Below are positions 38,214-46,831 of a stretch of DNA of 64,000 nucleotides, one piece after another. Source of the stretch: Actinoplanes philippinensis. Lineage in GTDB: Bacteria; Actinomycetota; Actinomycetes; Mycobacteriales; Micromonosporaceae. The notes below the pieces were generated by a model, which saw nothing but the letters and a program-made list of their open reading frames with translations, searched no databases and was not told the DNA's origin. The stretch is taken from positions 558,001 to 622,000 of the forward strand of contig NZ_FONV01000003.1 of assembly GCF_900113015.1 (NCBI RefSeq), written 5' to 3'. Within the stretch, counting starts at the first letter, position 1. Each line of letters starts with the position of its first letter. The translations under genes and the position numbers were made by a program.

Positions 38214-38513
38214 CTACTTCGCGATGAGCGTCGGGTAGACGTGGGAGAAGTCGAGCTTGTAGCCGAATCCGCTGGCCACGATGAAGGTGAGGCCGAGCAG
38301 GACGCCGACGACGACCACCGCGAACAGGGCGTACCCGAGGACGGTGCCGAGGGGCCGGGACGGGCCGGGGGTGTCGCTGACCGTGGTGGCTCCGGCGCCC
38401 CAGGCCAGGGACCGGATGCCGAGGGCGAAGAGGATGGGCAGGCCCGCGCCGAGTGCGAGGCCGGCGAGGAGGACCTGCCAGGCGCCGTCGAGGGCGAATC
38501 CGAGGTTGTGCAT
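38214..38513 (-). CDS. Small membrane protein linked to the Pit transporter
   Basis: A 99-residue protein with two hydrophobic helices (AWQVLLAGLALGAGLPILFALGIRSLAW and TVLGYALFAVVVVGVLLGLTFIVASGFG) and a short loop. It begins 11 bp after the phosphate-transporter stop, with GAAAGGG upstream of the ATG, so it is co-transcribed. Similar small proteins commonly follow pit genes in actinomycetes and may modulate or stabilise the transporter; that role is inferred. A strong terminator follows. Confidence 0.8.
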   Translation of the reverse strand: MHNLGFALDGAWQVLLAGLALGAGLPILFALGIRSLAWGAGATTVSDTPGPSRPLGTVLGYALFAVVVVGVLLGLTFIVASGFGYKLDFSHVYPTLIAK

Positions 38514-38524
38514 GATCGGCCCTT

Positions 38525-39751
38525 TCAGTTCGCCGCGACGGCGGGGACGGGGGTGGCGACGGGGGCGGTCTGGGCGTCCCAGTCGTCGTTGACGTTCTCG
38601 TGGTCGACGCGGCCGGTGCGGGAGCGCAGGTACATGCCGCCGGAGGCGAGGGCCAGCAGGGTGACGACGACGAGGGCGCCGGCCATGCCGCCGACGGTGT
38701 CGCCGATCCAGTACATGACCGCGCCGACCAGGCCGGCGGCGGGCAGGGTGATCAGCCAGGCGAGGACCATGCGGCCGGCGACGGCCCAGCGGACGGTGGC
38801 GCCGGGGCGGCCGAGGCCGGAGCCGATGACCGAGCCGGTGGCGACGTGGGTGGTGGAGAGCGCGAAGCCGAGGTGGCTGGAGGCCAGGATGACGGCGGCG
38901 GCGCCGGACTGCGCTGCGGTGCCCTGCGGCGGGACGATGTCGGTGATGCCCTTGCCGAGGGTCCGGATGATGCGCCAGCCGCCGAGGTAGGTGCCGAGCG
39001 CGATGGCGAGGGCCGCGGAGACCTTCACCCAGAGCGGGATGTTCTCCAGGTCGCTCCAGTGGCCGCTGGCGATCAGGGCGAGCGTGATGACGCCCATGGT
39101 CTTCTGCGCGTCGTTGGTGCCGTGCGCGAGGGAGACCAGGGAGGCGCTGCCGATCTGGCCCCAGCGGAAGCCGTTCTCGGTGAAGCGGGCCGCGACCCCG
39201 GTGGTGATCTTGAAGATGATCCAGGTGCCGGCCGCGGCGACGACGCCCGCGATGAGCGGTGAGATCACGGCGGGCAGGAGCACCTTGCCGACGACGCCGT
39301 CGAGTTTCGAGCCGTCGCCGTTCCAGTTGACGCCGGCCACACCCAGGCCGGCGAGGGTGGCGCCGACCAGGCCGCCGAAGAGGGCATGGGAGGAGCTGGA
39401 CGGCAGGCCGAAGAGCCAGGTCGCCAGGTTCCAGACGATGCCACCGACGAGGCCGGCCAGGATGATCAGCAACAGGGTGCCGCCGCCGTCGGCGAGAAGC
39501 TCCGCCTTGGGTGCGCCGGTCTTGTCCTGGATCTTGACCACGGCGTTGGTGACGGTCAGCGCGACCTCTACCGAGAGGAACGCGCCGACGAGGTTCAGCA
39601 CACCGGACAGGGCGACGGCGGTCTTGGGCCGTAGCGCCTTGGTCGCGATGGAGGTCGCCATCGCGTTGGCGGTGTCATGGAACCCGTTGGTGAAATCGAA
39701 GGCCAGGGCCGTGATGACCACCAGCGCCAAGATCACGGATGTTTCTGTCAC
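38525..39751 (-). CDS. pitA: Low-affinity inorganic phosphate transporter Pit
   Basis: A 408-residue PiT-family (PF01384) phosphate:proton or metal-phosphate symporter with about ten membrane helices. Both family signatures are present: FDFTNGFHDTANAMATSIAT near the N-terminus and SLVSLAHGTNDAQKTMGVI in the second half, plus GLPSSSSHALFGGLVG. The GTG at 39751 (VTETSVILALVV) is preferred; an ATG at 39787 would add MAVGVHVGHDHG and put the start only 23 bp from the PHO-box-like repeats. The small membrane protein gene follows. The upstream triplet repeat suggests control by PhoP. Confidence 0.93.
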   Translation of the reverse strand: MTETSVILALVVITALAFDFTNGFHDTANAMATSIATKALRPKTAVALSGVLNLVGAFLSVEVALTVTNAVVKIQDKTGAPKAELLADGGGTLLLIILAGLVGGIVWNLATWLFGLPSSSSHALFGGLVGATLAGLGVAGVNWNGDGSKLDGVVGKVLLPAVISPLIAGVVAAAGTWIIFKITTGVAARFTENGFRWGQIGSASLVSLAHGTNDAQKTMGVITLALIASGHWSDLENIPLWVKVSAALAIALGTYLGGWRIIRTLGKGITDIVPPQGTAAQSGAAAVILASSHLGFALSTTHVATGSVIGSGLGRPGATVRWAVAGRMVLAWLITLPAAGLVGAVMYWIGDTVGGMAGALVVVTLLALASGGMYLRSRTGRVDHENVNDDWDAQTAPVATPVPAVAAN

Positions 39752-39810
39752 GCCGTGATCGTGACCGACGTGGACGCCCACTGCCATAGGCAGAACGGGA
39801 CATGTACAAG

Positions 39811-39843
39811 GTTCCGCCCGCGTTAACCTCCCGTTTCCCAAAC
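39811..39843. promoter_or_regulatory. PHO-box-like triplet of 11-bp direct repeats
   Basis: Three units with exact 11-bp period start at 39811, 39822 and 39833: GTTCCGC, GTTAACC and GTTTCCC, each followed by four bases. They match the Streptomyces PhoP consensus GTTCACC at 5, 6 and 5 of 7 positions. They lie 60 bp upstream of the pit start, on the strand opposite the gene. Confidence 0.6.
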
Positions 39844-39911
39844 ATCAACGCAGTGTAATCGAATTGCTACTCAGAGTAGTCGTCAACAAATAGCAGATGA
39901 ACAGCAAACAC

Positions 39912-41207
39912 CTAGAAAACACTCTCCCCGTCGGCAACGGCGATCGCATCGGCCAAAACGGTCAGACCCTCGCGCGCCTCCTCCTCGGTGAGGGTCAGCG
40001 GGGGCCCGATCCGGAGCACGTTGCCGTGCAGTCCGCCCTTGCCGACCAGTAGCCCACCGGCCCGGCAGAGGTCGAAGACGCGCAGCGTGGCGCCCGGATC
40101 GGGTTCGGTCGTGCCGGGGCGGACGAACTCGATGCCGATCATCAGGCCCCGGCCGCGGACCTGGCCGACGATCGCGTGGTCGAGGGCCCGCAGGCCGTCC
40201 AGCAGGATCGTGCCGACCCGCCGCGCGTTGCCCTGCAGGTCGTGGTCGAGCACGTAGTCGAGGACCGCGTTGCCGGCCGCCGCGCTGATCGGGTTGCCGC
40301 CGAAGGTGGAGAAGCTGATCGCCGGCACCGCGTTCATCACCGTGGCGCTGCCGACCACCCCGCCGAGAGCGAACCCGTTGCCGATCCCCTTGGCGAACGT
40401 GATCAGGTCCGGGACGACGTCGTGCGCCTGGTAACCCCAGAAATGGTCGCCGGTACGACCCCAGCCGGTCTGCACCTCGTCGGCGATGAGCAGGATCCCG
40501 TGCTCGCCGAGGACCTTGCGGTACGCCCCGAGCAGCCCGTCCGGCCCGGCCACGAACCCGCCCACCCCCTGGATCGGCTCGGCGATCAGCGCGGCCACGT
40601 CCCCGGCGGTGACCGTGGCGAGAACCTCCCGCAGGTCGTCGACGGCCGCCTCGATCAGGTCGGCGTCGGAGAGCCGGGCCATCCGCCCGCGCAGCCGGTC
40701 GGCCGACGCCAGCCAGTTGACGGTGAACGGGCTCAGCGAACTCGACGACCAGGTGCGGTGCCCGGTGATCGCCATGGTCCCGAAGGTGCGGCCGTGGTAG
40801 CTGTTCTTGATCGCCAGGATCTGGTTGGAGCGCCGTACGTTGGTGGCCATGAGCAGGGCGGACTCGTTGGCCTCGGTGCCCGAGTTGGTGAAGAACACCC
40901 GGGCGTCCGGGATGCCGGAGAGCCGGGCGATCTTCTCGGCCAGCTCGACCTGCTGCCGGATCAGGTAGAGCGTGGACGTGTGCGCGACGCCGGTGCCGAT
41001 CTGCCGGCGGACCGCGTCGCTGATCTCGGCCACGTCGTAGCCGATCATCGTGGTCAGCACGCCACCGAAGAAGTCGAGGTAGGTGCGGCCGTCGGCGGCG
41101 GTCACCCGGCGCCCGCTGCCGGAGACGATCTCCAGCGCGTCGTCGCCGTAGTAGACCGGCATCCAGTTCGGCATGACGGCGCGGTGCCGGTCGAGCAGCT
41201 CGCTCAC
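39912..41207 (-). CDS. Class III aminotransferase (beta-alanine/GABA type)
   Basis: A 431-residue PLP-dependent omega-aminotransferase. The PLP Lys is in DLITFAKGIGNGFALGG, the cofactor Asp in LLIADEVQTGWGRTG, and FFTNSGTEANESALLMA binds phosphate. In this catabolic cluster a likely job is transamination of beta-alanine or 3-aminoisobutyrate, the products of the beta-ureidopropionase encoded divergently, giving malonate semialdehyde; this is inferred from context. The GTG at 41207 overlaps the stop of the MocR regulator gene (GTGA) and has GAAGGAG upstream. The sequence after the stop is unusually AT-rich and leads into the pit promoter. Confidence 0.92.
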   Translation of the reverse strand: MSELLDRHRAVMPNWMPVYYGDDALEIVSGSGRRVTAADGRTYLDFFGGVLTTMIGYDVAEISDAVRRQIGTGVAHTSTLYLIRQQVELAEKIARLSGIPDARVFFTNSGTEANESALLMATNVRRSNQILAIKNSYHGRTFGTMAITGHRTWSSSSLSPFTVNWLASADRLRGRMARLSDADLIEAAVDDLREVLATVTAGDVAALIAEPIQGVGGFVAGPDGLLGAYRKVLGEHGILLIADEVQTGWGRTGDHFWGYQAHDVVPDLITFAKGIGNGFALGGVVGSATVMNAVPAISFSTFGGNPISAAAGNAVLDYVLDHDLQGNARRVGTILLDGLRALDHAIVGQVRGRGLMIGIEFVRPGTTEPDPGATLRVFDLCRAGGLLVGKGGLHGNVLRIGPPLTLTEEEAREGLTVLADAIAVADGESVF

Positions 41208-42550
41208 GGGGTTCTCCTTCGAATGTTCGGAACGGTCGCGATTGCCAGCACGTCGGCCAGCTCGTCGTGGCCGCCGGCGACCAGGCCGGCGGTGATGCGG
41301 AGGTGGTCGCTGTCCAGCGGGGTGACGCAGAACGGAGCGCCGGGCGCGGCAGCGACACCGTGGGCGGCCAGCGCCACCATGGCGTTCTGCTGATCGGAAA
41401 CGGCCATCCAGAGGTTGATCCCGTCGGCCGCGGTGGCCGTCACCCCGCGGGCGCGCAGCGCGGTCAGCAGGGCGGAACGGCGCGCGGCATAGGCGTCCCG
41501 GGCGGCCGCGACGCGCGCCACGGCCTGCGGGTCGGTCAGCAGATCAAGGAGTACGCCCTGAAGCAGCCGGCTGGACCAGCCGGGCCCGAGCAGGCGCCGG
41601 TCGGCGAGCGCGTCGAGCACGTGCGCCGGGCCGCCGACCGCCGCCAGCCGCAGGTCCGGCCCGTGGCTCTTGGAGAACCCGCTCACGTGCACGGTGCGTT
41701 CGGGCAGGTAGCGGCCGATGCTGACGGGCGGGGCGGTGGCTATCGCGCCGGCGTGGTCGTCCTCGACCACCAGCAGATGCGGCGCGTCGAGGAGGACGTT
41801 CGCCAGTAGCGCCGCGCGGGACTCGTCCATGCTGGTACCGGTGGGGTTGTGGGCACGCGGCTGAAGGAAGAGAGCGACCGCCCGGTAGTCACGGAGGGCC
41901 TGCCGCAGGGCGTCCGGGACGAGGCCGGCCGAGTCCATCGGCACCCCGACGACGGTGGCGCCGAGGGCCTGGAGCAGATCGAGCAGCGGCGGGAAGGCCG
42001 GGTTCTCGACGAGCACGTGGTCGCCGTACCGCAGGACGGCGCCGGCCACCCGGTCGAGGGCGTCCATCGCGCCGTCGACGACGGTCAGCCTCTCCGGCGG
42101 GTACGGCCACCGCTCCCGCAAGAGCGCTTCGAGATCCGGCAGCACCGGGGCGTCGAGGTAGCTGCCGGCCCATCGCCCGTCCCCGATCCGCCGTAGCGCC
42201 GGGGCCAGGTCGGGCAGCAGCTCCGGGTCGGGCACGCCGGTGGACAGGTCCTGCGGCAGGTCCACCCGAGCGCCGCTGAGCTGGGCGTACCGCAGCCGGG
42301 CCCGGGGTGGCAGCGGCCCGGACACGAAGGTGCCGGACCGTCCCCGGGTCTGGATCGCTCCGGCCAGGATCAGATTGCGCCACGCCTCGCTGACCGTCGT
42401 CGGGCTCACCCCGAGCGAGCCCGCGACCAGCCGGACGGTGGGCAGGCGTGCGCCGGCGGGCAGGTGGCCGGACGTGATCAACCGGCTCACCGCCGCCGCA
42501 ATGCCGCGGGCGCTTCTGTCCTGAACCGCCCCGGTGATCAGGGTCAGCAA
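41204..42550 (-). CDS. MocR-type regulator (GntR wHTH + aminotransferase domain)
   Basis: About 448 residues. An N-terminal GntR-type winged helix (GIAAAVSRLITSGHLPAGARLPTVRLVAGSLGVSPTTVSEAWRNL) is followed by a class I aminotransferase-like effector domain with the PLP Lys in HVSGFSKSHGPDLRLAAVGG and HNPTGTSM. MocR proteins sense PLP adducts or amino compounds. No ATG or GTG fits; the TTG at 42550 has CGGAGA 7-8 nt upstream, and a TTG at 42643 would also be in frame. It is co-transcribed with the aminotransferase and divergent from the amidohydrolase operon, which it probably controls. Confidence 0.88.
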   Translation of the reverse strand: MLTLITGAVQDRSARGIAAAVSRLITSGHLPAGARLPTVRLVAGSLGVSPTTVSEAWRNLILAGAIQTRGRSGTFVSGPLPPRARLRYAQLSGARVDLPQDLSTGVPDPELLPDLAPALRRIGDGRWAGSYLDAPVLPDLEALLRERWPYPPERLTVVDGAMDALDRVAGAVLRYGDHVLVENPAFPPLLDLLQALGATVVGVPMDSAGLVPDALRQALRDYRAVALFLQPRAHNPTGTSMDESRAALLANVLLDAPHLLVVEDDHAGAIATAPPVSIGRYLPERTVHVSGFSKSHGPDLRLAAVGGPAHVLDALADRRLLGPGWSSRLLQGVLLDLLTDPQAVARVAAARDAYAARRSALLTALRARGVTATAADGINLWMAVSDQQNAMVALAAHGVAAAPGAPFCVTPLDSDHLRITAGLVAGGHDELADVLAIATVPNIRRRTP

Positions 42551-42740
42551 ATTATCGTCTCCGAAACATTCCGTAACGTACGGGCAATTGTTCGCCTCAA
42601 TCTGTGTCGTTAGTGTCCTACGGCATCCGGGCCTTCCAGGCAAGCCCTGGCGCTGACCCTATAACTAGGAGTAAACACACGATCACAGGCGCTTCCCGGC
42701 GCACTGCGCGTGCGTAGAAGATCAAAAGAGAGGGGCCGCA
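42551..42740. promoter_or_regulatory. Divergent control region of the pyrimidine-type cluster
   Basis: 190 bp between the regulator and the catabolic operon, lower in GC than its surroundings. It includes CCTATAACTAGG (42658-42669), whose CCTA...TAGG ends form an inverted repeat, a candidate operator or -10 region, and AGAGAGGGG just before the ATG at 42741. Confidence 0.5.
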
Positions 42741-43583
42741 ATGACGACCGGAGTCGTCCGCGCCGCCCTCGTCCAGACCACCTGGACGGGCGACAAGGAA
42801 TCGATGATCAAGGCACACGAGGACTACGCTCGTGAGGCCGCCGCCCAGGGGGCGAAGGTGATCTGCTTCCAGGAGCTGTTCTACGGCCCGTACTTCTGCC
42901 AGGTGCAGGACGCCGCCTACTACGAGTACGCCGAGTCGATCCCCGGCCCGACGACCGAGCGTTTCCAGGCGCTCGCCGCCGAACTGGGAATGGTCATGGT
43001 CCTGCCGATGTATGAGCAGGAGCAGCCCGGAGTCCTTTACAACACAGCGGCGGTGGTCGATGCCGACGGCAGATATCTCGGCAAATACCGGAAGAACCAC
43101 ATCCCGCAGGTGAAGGGTTTCTGGGAGAAGTTCTACTTCCGTCCGGGAAACCTGGGTTATCCGGTTTTCGACACCGCGGTCGGCAGGGTGGGCGTTTACA
43201 TCTGCTACGACCGGCACTTCCCGGAGGGCTGGCGCGCGCTCGGCCTCAACGGGGCGCAGATCGTGTTCAACCCGTCGGCCACGAGCCGCGGCCTCTCGTC
43301 GTATCTGTGGCAGCTGGAGCAGCCGGCCAGCGCCGTGGCCAACGAGTACTTCATCGGCGCGATCAACCGGGTCGGCGTCGAGGACCTCGGTGACAACGAC
43401 TTCTACGGGCAGACGTACTTCGTCGACCCGGAGGGGAAGTTCGTCGGCGAGGTCGCGGACACCCACCTCCCCGAGCTGATCGTCCGCGACCTGGACCTGA
43501 GCCTGCTCGGCACGGTCCGCGACCGGTGGCAGTTCTACCGCGATCGCCGGCCCGACAGCTACGACGGGCTGGTGGCGCCGTGA
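42741..43583 (+). CDS. N-carbamoyl-beta-alanine amidohydrolase (beta-ureidopropionase)
   Basis: A 280-residue nitrilase-superfamily enzyme that hydrolyses N-carbamoyl-beta-alanine or related N-carbamoyl amino acids to the amine, CO2 and ammonia (EC 3.5.1.6). The Glu-Lys-Cys triad is visible: E45 in CFQELFYGPYF, K118 in YRKNHIPQ and C155 in VYICYDRHFPEGW. FNPSATSRGLSSYLW and DFYGQTYFVDPEGK are typical of this branch. The ATG at 42741 has AGAGAGGGG upstream. The stop overlaps the start of the dihydropyrimidinase gene (GTGA), which makes its substrate. Confidence 0.94.
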   Translation: MTTGVVRAALVQTTWTGDKESMIKAHEDYAREAAAQGAKVICFQELFYGPYFCQVQDAAYYEYAESIPGPTTERFQALAAELGMVMVLPMYEQEQPGVLYNTAAVVDADGRYLGKYRKNHIPQVKGFWEKFYFRPGNLGYPVFDTAVGRVGVYICYDRHFPEGWRALGLNGAQIVFNPSATSRGLSSYLWQLEQPASAVANEYFIGAINRVGVEDLGDNDFYGQTYFVDPEGKFVGEVADTHLPELIVRDLDLSLLGTVRDRWQFYRDRRPDSYDGLVAP

Positions 43584-44980
43584 GCCTGCTGATCAAGGGC
43601 GGGACGGTCGTCGGGCCGACCGGGCCGATCACCGCGGACGTGCTGGTCGACGGCGAGACGATCGCCGCGATCTACGCGCCCGGGCAGGCCCCCGACGGAC
43701 CTGAGGTCCTCGACGCCACCGGGAAGTACGTGATCCCCGGCGCCGTCGACGCGCACACCCACATGGAGCTGCCGTTCGGCGGCACCCACGCCAGCGATAC
43801 CTTCGACACCGGCACCAGGGCGGCGGCGATCGGCGGCACCACCACGATCATCGACTTCGCGGTGCAGCGGTACGGCGAGGTGGTCCAGGACGGGCTGGCC
43901 GCCTGGCACGGCAAGGCCGACGGCAACTGCCACATCGACTACGCCTTCCACCAGATCCTCGGCGGCGTCGACGACGAGTCCCTCAAGGCGATGGACCACC
44001 TGGTGAGCAACGAGGGCATCACCAGCTTCAAGCTGTTCATGGCGTACCCGGGCGTCTTCTACTCCGACGACGGCCAGATCCTGCGCGCGATGCAGAAGGC
44101 GCGCGACAACGGCGCCATGATCATGATGCACGCGGAGAACGGCCCGGCCATCGACGTGCTGGTCAAGCAGGCCCTCGAACGCGGCGAGACGGACCCGATC
44201 CACCACGGCCTGACCCGGCCGCAGGAGCTGGAGGCGGAGGCCACCAGCCGGGCGATCTGGCTGGCCAGCGTGGCGGCCGACTGTCCGTTGTACATCGTGC
44301 ACCTGTCCGCGTCGAAGGCCCTCGAACAGGTCCGCAATGCCCGTGACCTGGGTAAGAACGTCTTCGCCGAGACCTGCCCGCAGTATCTGTACCTGACGCT
44401 GGAGGACCAGCTCGGCGCGCCGGGATTCGAGGGCGCCAAGTGGGTCTGCTCGACGCCGCTGCGGAGCAAGCACGAGACGCATCGCGCCGACCTGTGGCAG
44501 GGGCTGCGTACCAACGATCTGTCCGTGGTCTCGACCGACCACTGCCCGTTCTGCTTCAAGGACCAGAAGGAGCTGGGCCTCGGCGACTTCTCGAAGATCC
44601 CCAACGGGATCGGCAGCGTCGAGCACCGGGTGGACCTGCTCTACCAGGGTGTCGTCGACGGGAAGTTGTCGCTGGGCCGCTGGGTGGAGACGATCGCGAC
44701 CACCCCGGCGCGGATGTTCGGCCTCTACCCGAGAAAGGGGATCATCGCCCCCGGCTCGGACGCCGACATCGTGCTCTACGACCCGGCCGGGCGCACCCGG
44801 ATCAGCGTCGAGACCCACCACATGAACATGGACCACTCCGCCTGGGAGGGCTGGGAGATCGACGGCAAGGTCGACACGGTCCTGTCCCGCGGCGAGGTGA
44901 TCGCGTCCGGTGGCGAGTACACCGGGCGGGCCGGCCGCGGCCGGTACCTCAAACGCGGCCTCAGCGACTACCTGATCTAG
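43580..44980 (+). CDS. hydA: Dihydropyrimidinase / D-hydantoinase
   Basis: A 466-residue cyclic amidohydrolase that opens dihydropyrimidines or hydantoins (EC 3.5.2.2). The binuclear metal site is complete: H59 and H61 in DAHTHMELPFGG, carbamylated K151 in ITSFKLFMAYPG, H184 in MMHAENG, H241 in YIVHLSASKALE and D320 in STDHCPFCF. The C-terminal LKRGLSDYLI is normal. The GTG at 43580 overlaps the TGA of the preceding gene by 4 bp; an upstream in-frame start would lie inside that gene. Natural substrate, dihydrouracil/dihydrothymine or a hydantoin, cannot be decided from sequence. Confidence 0.94.
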   Translation: MSLLIKGGTVVGPTGPITADVLVDGETIAAIYAPGQAPDGPEVLDATGKYVIPGAVDAHTHMELPFGGTHASDTFDTGTRAAAIGGTTTIIDFAVQRYGEVVQDGLAAWHGKADGNCHIDYAFHQILGGVDDESLKAMDHLVSNEGITSFKLFMAYPGVFYSDDGQILRAMQKARDNGAMIMMHAENGPAIDVLVKQALERGETDPIHHGLTRPQELEAEATSRAIWLASVAADCPLYIVHLSASKALEQVRNARDLGKNVFAETCPQYLYLTLEDQLGAPGFEGAKWVCSTPLRSKHETHRADLWQGLRTNDLSVVSTDHCPFCFKDQKELGLGDFSKIPNGIGSVEHRVDLLYQGVVDGKLSLGRWVETIATTPARMFGLYPRKGIIAPGSDADIVLYDPAGRTRISVETHHMNMDHSAWEGWEIDGKVDTVLSRGEVIASGGEYTGRAGRGRYLKRGLSDYLI

Positions 44981-44993
44981 AAAGGGGTGGATC

Positions 44994-45992
44994 TTGGACA
45001 TCGGTGTGGTGCTACAGAACGATCCACCCGCGCTGGAGGTCGTCGAGTGGGCGAAGAAGGCCGAGGCGGCCGGCTTCAGCCACTTCTGGACCTTCGACTC
45101 GCACGTGCTGTGGCAGGAGCCGTTCGTCGTCTACTCGGCGATCCTGGCCGCGACCGAGCGGATCGTCGTCGGCCCGATGGTGACCAACCCGGGCACCCGG
45201 GACTGGACGGTCATCGCCTCGACCTTCGCGACCCTCAACGAGATGTACGGCAACCGGACCGTCTGCGGGATCGGGCGCGGCGACTCGGCGCTGCGCGTGC
45301 TCGGCCTCACCCCGCAGACCCTCGGCCAGCTCCGCGAGAGCGTCCTGGCGATCAAGGGCCTCGGCAACGGGCAGAAGGTCACGGTCCGCGGCCAGGAGCT
45401 GCAGCTGGCCTGGGCGGCCGGCAGCCGCCTGGAGGTCTGGGTGGCCGCGTACGGCCCGAAGGCCCTGGCCGTCACCGGCGAGGTGGGTGACGGATACATC
45501 CTGCAGCTCGCCGACCCGGACATCGCCGAATGGATGATCAAGGCGGTCCGGAAGGCGGCCTCCGACCAGGGACGCGACCCGGACGCCATCAAGTTCTGCG
45601 TGGCCGCGCCCGCTTACGTCGGCGACGACCTGGCACACCAGCGGGAGCAGACGCGCTGGTTCGGCGGCATGGTCGGCAACCACATCGCCGACATCGTGGC
45701 CCGTTACGGCGGCGACGGCGGTGCGGTGCCGCAGGCCCTCACCGACTACATCAAGGCCCGGCAGGGGTACGACTACAGCGAGCACGGCCGGGCCGGCAAC
45801 AGTCACACCACCTTCGTGCCGGACGAGATCGTGGACCGGTTCTGCGTCCTCGGCCCCGTGCAGAGCCACGTCAAGAAGCTGCAGGAACTGCGCGAACTCG
45901 GCGTCGACCAGTTCTCCGTCTACCTGCAGCACGACGGCAAGGAGTCGACGCTGGCCGCCTACGGCGAGCACATCATCCCGGCGTTCTCGTGA
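44994..45992 (+). CDS. LLM-class, probably F420-dependent oxidoreductase (TIGR03842-like)
   Basis: A 332-residue luciferase-like monooxygenase-fold protein. Landmarks: DIGVVLQNDPPALEVVEWAKKAEAAGFSHFWTFDSHVLW, IVVGPMVTNPGTRDWTV, CGIGRGDSALRVLGL and EVWVAAYGPKALAVTGEVGDGYILQ. It resembles the TIGR03842 group of F420-type enzymes associated with dihydropyrimidinases. No dihydropyrimidine dehydrogenase is encoded here, so this protein may carry out the redox step before ring opening; that is a hypothesis. The TTG at 44994 has AAAGGGGTGG upstream, 13 bp after the hydA stop. The stop overlaps the next start (GTGA). Confidence 0.9.
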   Translation: MDIGVVLQNDPPALEVVEWAKKAEAAGFSHFWTFDSHVLWQEPFVVYSAILAATERIVVGPMVTNPGTRDWTVIASTFATLNEMYGNRTVCGIGRGDSALRVLGLTPQTLGQLRESVLAIKGLGNGQKVTVRGQELQLAWAAGSRLEVWVAAYGPKALAVTGEVGDGYILQLADPDIAEWMIKAVRKAASDQGRDPDAIKFCVAAPAYVGDDLAHQREQTRWFGGMVGNHIADIVARYGGDGGAVPQALTDYIKARQGYDYSEHGRAGNSHTTFVPDEIVDRFCVLGPVQSHVKKLQELRELGVDQFSVYLQHDGKESTLAAYGEHIIPAFS

Positions 45993-46831
45993 GGCGCGTC
46001 CTCTCGGTGATCGCCGGACTGATCGCGGCCGCCCTGCTCTGGGAGGGGTACAAGGCGGCCGGCGATCCCGAGGGGACGGTGCTGTTCGGCGTGCGGGTGC
46101 TCCCGCGCGCCGACGACCTCTCCATGCCACACCTGTGGACGATCCTCGGGCGGCTGACCGACCCGGAGATGACCGGTGGCCGGCCGGTGTGGATCGTGGT
46201 GCTCGACGCGTGCCTGTTCACCCTCGGGATCACGGCGGCCGGGTTCCTGGCCGGAACACTGATCGGGCTCGTCCTCGCGGCCGCCATGCAACGGTTCCGG
46301 ATCGTCGAGCGCGGGCTCCTGCCGTACGTCATCCTCTCCCAGACCGTGCCGCTGGTGGCGCTCGCGCCGCTGATCGCCGGCTGGGGCGGCACGCTGATGC
46401 CGCCCTGGGCGAGCGTGTCGGTGATCGCCGCCTACCTGGCGTTCTTCCCGGTCGCGGTGGGCATGTTGCGCGGGCTCCAGTCGCCGTCGGCGGCCGGCGC
46501 CGAACTGATGCGCAGCTACGCCGCGGGCTGGTGGCGCACGCTGGTGAAACTCCGGTTCCCGGCGGCGCTGCCCTACCTCTTCCCGGCGCTGCGCCTGGCC
46601 GGGGCGGCCGCCGTGGTCGGCGCGGTGGTGGGCGAGATCTCGACCGGCACGCGCGGCGGCATCGGCCGCCTGATCATCGAGTACTCGCGGGAGGCCACCA
46701 GCGATCCCGCCAAGGTCTACACGGCGATGCTCGGCGCGGCCCTGCTGGGCCTGCTCGTCGCCGGCGCCGTCTCCCTACTCGAACTGCCGCTGATGCGGCA
46801 CCGGCGCCACGTGGAGGTGGTGACCCTATGA
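45989..46831 (+). CDS. ABC transporter permease (SsuC/TauC type)
   Basis: A 280-residue inner-membrane permease with about six helices, of the nitrate/taurine/pyrimidine-precursor group. It has a long N-terminal region before the conserved core LLPYVILSQTVPLVALAPLIAGWGG, and the EAA-loop is seen in GAELMRSYAAGWWRTLVKLRFPAALPYLFPALR. GTG at 45989 overlaps the LLM gene stop, and the ATG of the ATPase gene overlaps its own stop, so all are translationally coupled. It pairs with the second permease to form a heterodimeric channel. Confidence 0.92.
   Translation: MRRVLSVIAGLIAAALLWEGYKAAGDPEGTVLFGVRVLPRADDLSMPHLWTILGRLTDPEMTGGRPVWIVVLDACLFTLGITAAGFLAGTLIGLVLAAAMQRFRIVERGLLPYVILSQTVPLVALAPLIAGWGGTLMPPWASVSVIAAYLAFFPVAVGMLRGLQSPSAAGAELMRSYAAGWWRTLVKLRFPAALPYLFPALRLAGAAAVVGAVVGEISTGTRGGIGRLIIEYSREATSDPAKVYTAMLGAALLGLLVAGAVSLLELPLMRHRRHVEVVTL

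Noticed and set aside
37448..38238. Open frames on both strands over the minisatellite blocks at 37.6-38.0 kb
   Set aside because: Both frames are periodic translations of short DNA repeats, have no ribosome-binding site and no family resemblance.
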